DNA of 64,000 nt from positions 7,124,603 to 7,188,602 of the forward strand of contig JABAKD010000002.1 of assembly GCA_012845835.1 (NCBI GenBank), in the 5' to 3' direction. The notes below the pieces were generated by a model that made no database searches, had not been told where the DNA came from, and saw nothing but the letters and a program-made list of their open reading frames with translations. This document shows, one piece after another, positions 63,210 to 64,000 of this stretch; the first letter of the stretch is position 1; every line of letters starts with the position of its first letter. This DNA is from Undaria pinnatifida (lineage: Eukaryota; Sar; Phaeophyceae; Laminariales; Alariaceae). Both the position numbers and the translations under genes were made by a program.

Positions 63210-63401
63210 ATGTTCAAGCCAGGCGGCCTGTTCGGACCTAAACCAGGCAAGGCAGCACTTGAGCAGGCAGTCGGCACTGGGTCTGGCAGCGATGACAACA
63301 GGGATGCGAAGAAGGGAGGGGGCGACAGCGGTGGGGACAAGACTTACGGTGGTTCGGGTTTCGACCCCAGGGGCTTGGAGCGAGCTGCCAAGGCTGCCAA
63401 G
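63210..63401 (+). CDS. ATAD3-type mitochondrial AAA ATPase, exon 1 (3' partial)
   Basis: ATG at 63210, 64 codons, donor AAG/GTGCGT. MFKPGGLFGPKPGKAALEQA, a Gly/Ser/Asp-rich stretch, then GFDPRGLERAAKAAK. The last motif matches the ATAD3 signature 'FDPTGLERAAKAARELE' at the same distance from the start as in animals and plants. ATAD3 is an inner-membrane AAA+ protein involved in nucleoid and cristae organisation. Only the N-terminus is in the window: the coiled-coil, membrane segment and AAA domain lie beyond 64000. Confidence 0.85.
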
Positions 63402-64000
63402 GTGCGTGGTTCTCTAGAGAGTGCAAACTGCTGTGGTGCAAACGCAGCAGCAATCAGTCAGCACAGGTTCGTGAGCGGCATATACTGGATGTGCCTGGAT
63501 GTGCGGACATGGGCGAGTGCTGTTGCCGTGCCGAGCTTTGCTTGTCTCTCGGTGGCCCGTATGCTGCACTAGGAGTCTAGGGAACCTTGCTTTAGCTGGA
63601 ATGGGCGACAATTTGCAGTGCGTGCTTGCTGTTCGCCTTGCAAGCACTCTGTACCGATGCTCCTGGCGCGGGTGGTTCGTGCGCGTAAGCGTTCTTGCAG
63701 CGTGCATATGTTCTGCTTTGCTGTTCGTACCGCTGTTCTGTTTTGTGATCGGAGACTATCAATACCGCGTATGGATACACGGCTGTTGTACTGCCGACGT
63801 AGCAGTAGACGCACTGTTGTGCATCATGCACAACACACAGCAAGCAGTGCATAGTTGTAGTTGCGCTCCTCTAGCATGCTGCCGGCTGCATGTAGTGAAC
63901 GCAAAGCAGCGAATACCTCAACACCTACGAGGCACCGATACCTGGTATACTCCTGAACATGACAAGGACCCGAGGACAGCATCGCTGTACACCCTAGCTA
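63402..64000 (+). other. ATAD3 intron 1 (partial)
   Basis: No exon resembling the expected 'LEHSKYAKEAL..' continuation is visible before the window ends. Open frames on both strands lack motifs. Confidence 0.5.

Noticed and set aside
1-64000. CRISPR arrays, bacterial operons, rRNA genes
   Set aside because: None seen. Tandem repeats here lack uniform spacers and coding genes are spliced.

Overview
This is nuclear DNA from an intron-rich eukaryote, most likely a brown alga (heterokont). The reasons are 28 fully bounded introns with phase-consistent coding exons, introns of about 0.3 to 3 kb full of microsatellites, an ankyrin gene of the GCPWD-repeat type common in brown algae, and Ty3/gypsy-like debris with a KTDLG segment just before the expected reverse transcriptase. 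The species assignment is inference. No bacterial operons, rRNA or CRISPR arrays are seen.

Layout. (1) 1-19338, plus strand: 17 exons of an oligopeptidase B-like S9A serine peptidase. The N-terminus lies outside the window; the catalytic Ser, Asp and His are all intact. (2) About 19.3-29 kb: no intact gene. It holds G-rich tandem repeats, MITEs and a decayed Ty3/gypsy-like retroelement (about 22.2-25.2 kb) that contains a recognisable NADAR domain upstream of its aspartic protease. (3) 29.2-34.8 kb, minus strand: a two-exon ankyrin-repeat gene surrounded by decayed copies of its own exon edges. (4) 34.8-44.4 kb: a gene-free, repeat-rich region with a (GACCC)n-related repeat, TTAA-flanked MITEs and a diverged repeat array. 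(5) 44409-62605, minus strand: a complete 12-exon ESF1 gene (rRNA-processing factor, about 1125 aa). (6) 63210 to the end, plus strand: the first exon of an ATAD3-type mitochondrial AAA ATPase, divergently transcribed from ESF1 across about 600 bp.

The three multi-exon genes are housekeeping or family genes without an obvious shared pathway. The striking feature is architectural. Many introns contain decayed copies of the edge of the neighbouring exon, and in every case I found, acceptor-edge copies lie upstream of the working exon and donor-edge copies lie downstream. This suggests that introns here grow by tandem duplication across splice junctions, with only those copies kept that leave the outermost sites usable. 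In addition, 4 of the 28 introns appear to use GC donors.

All homology calls are from recognition of motifs by eye. No database search was run.
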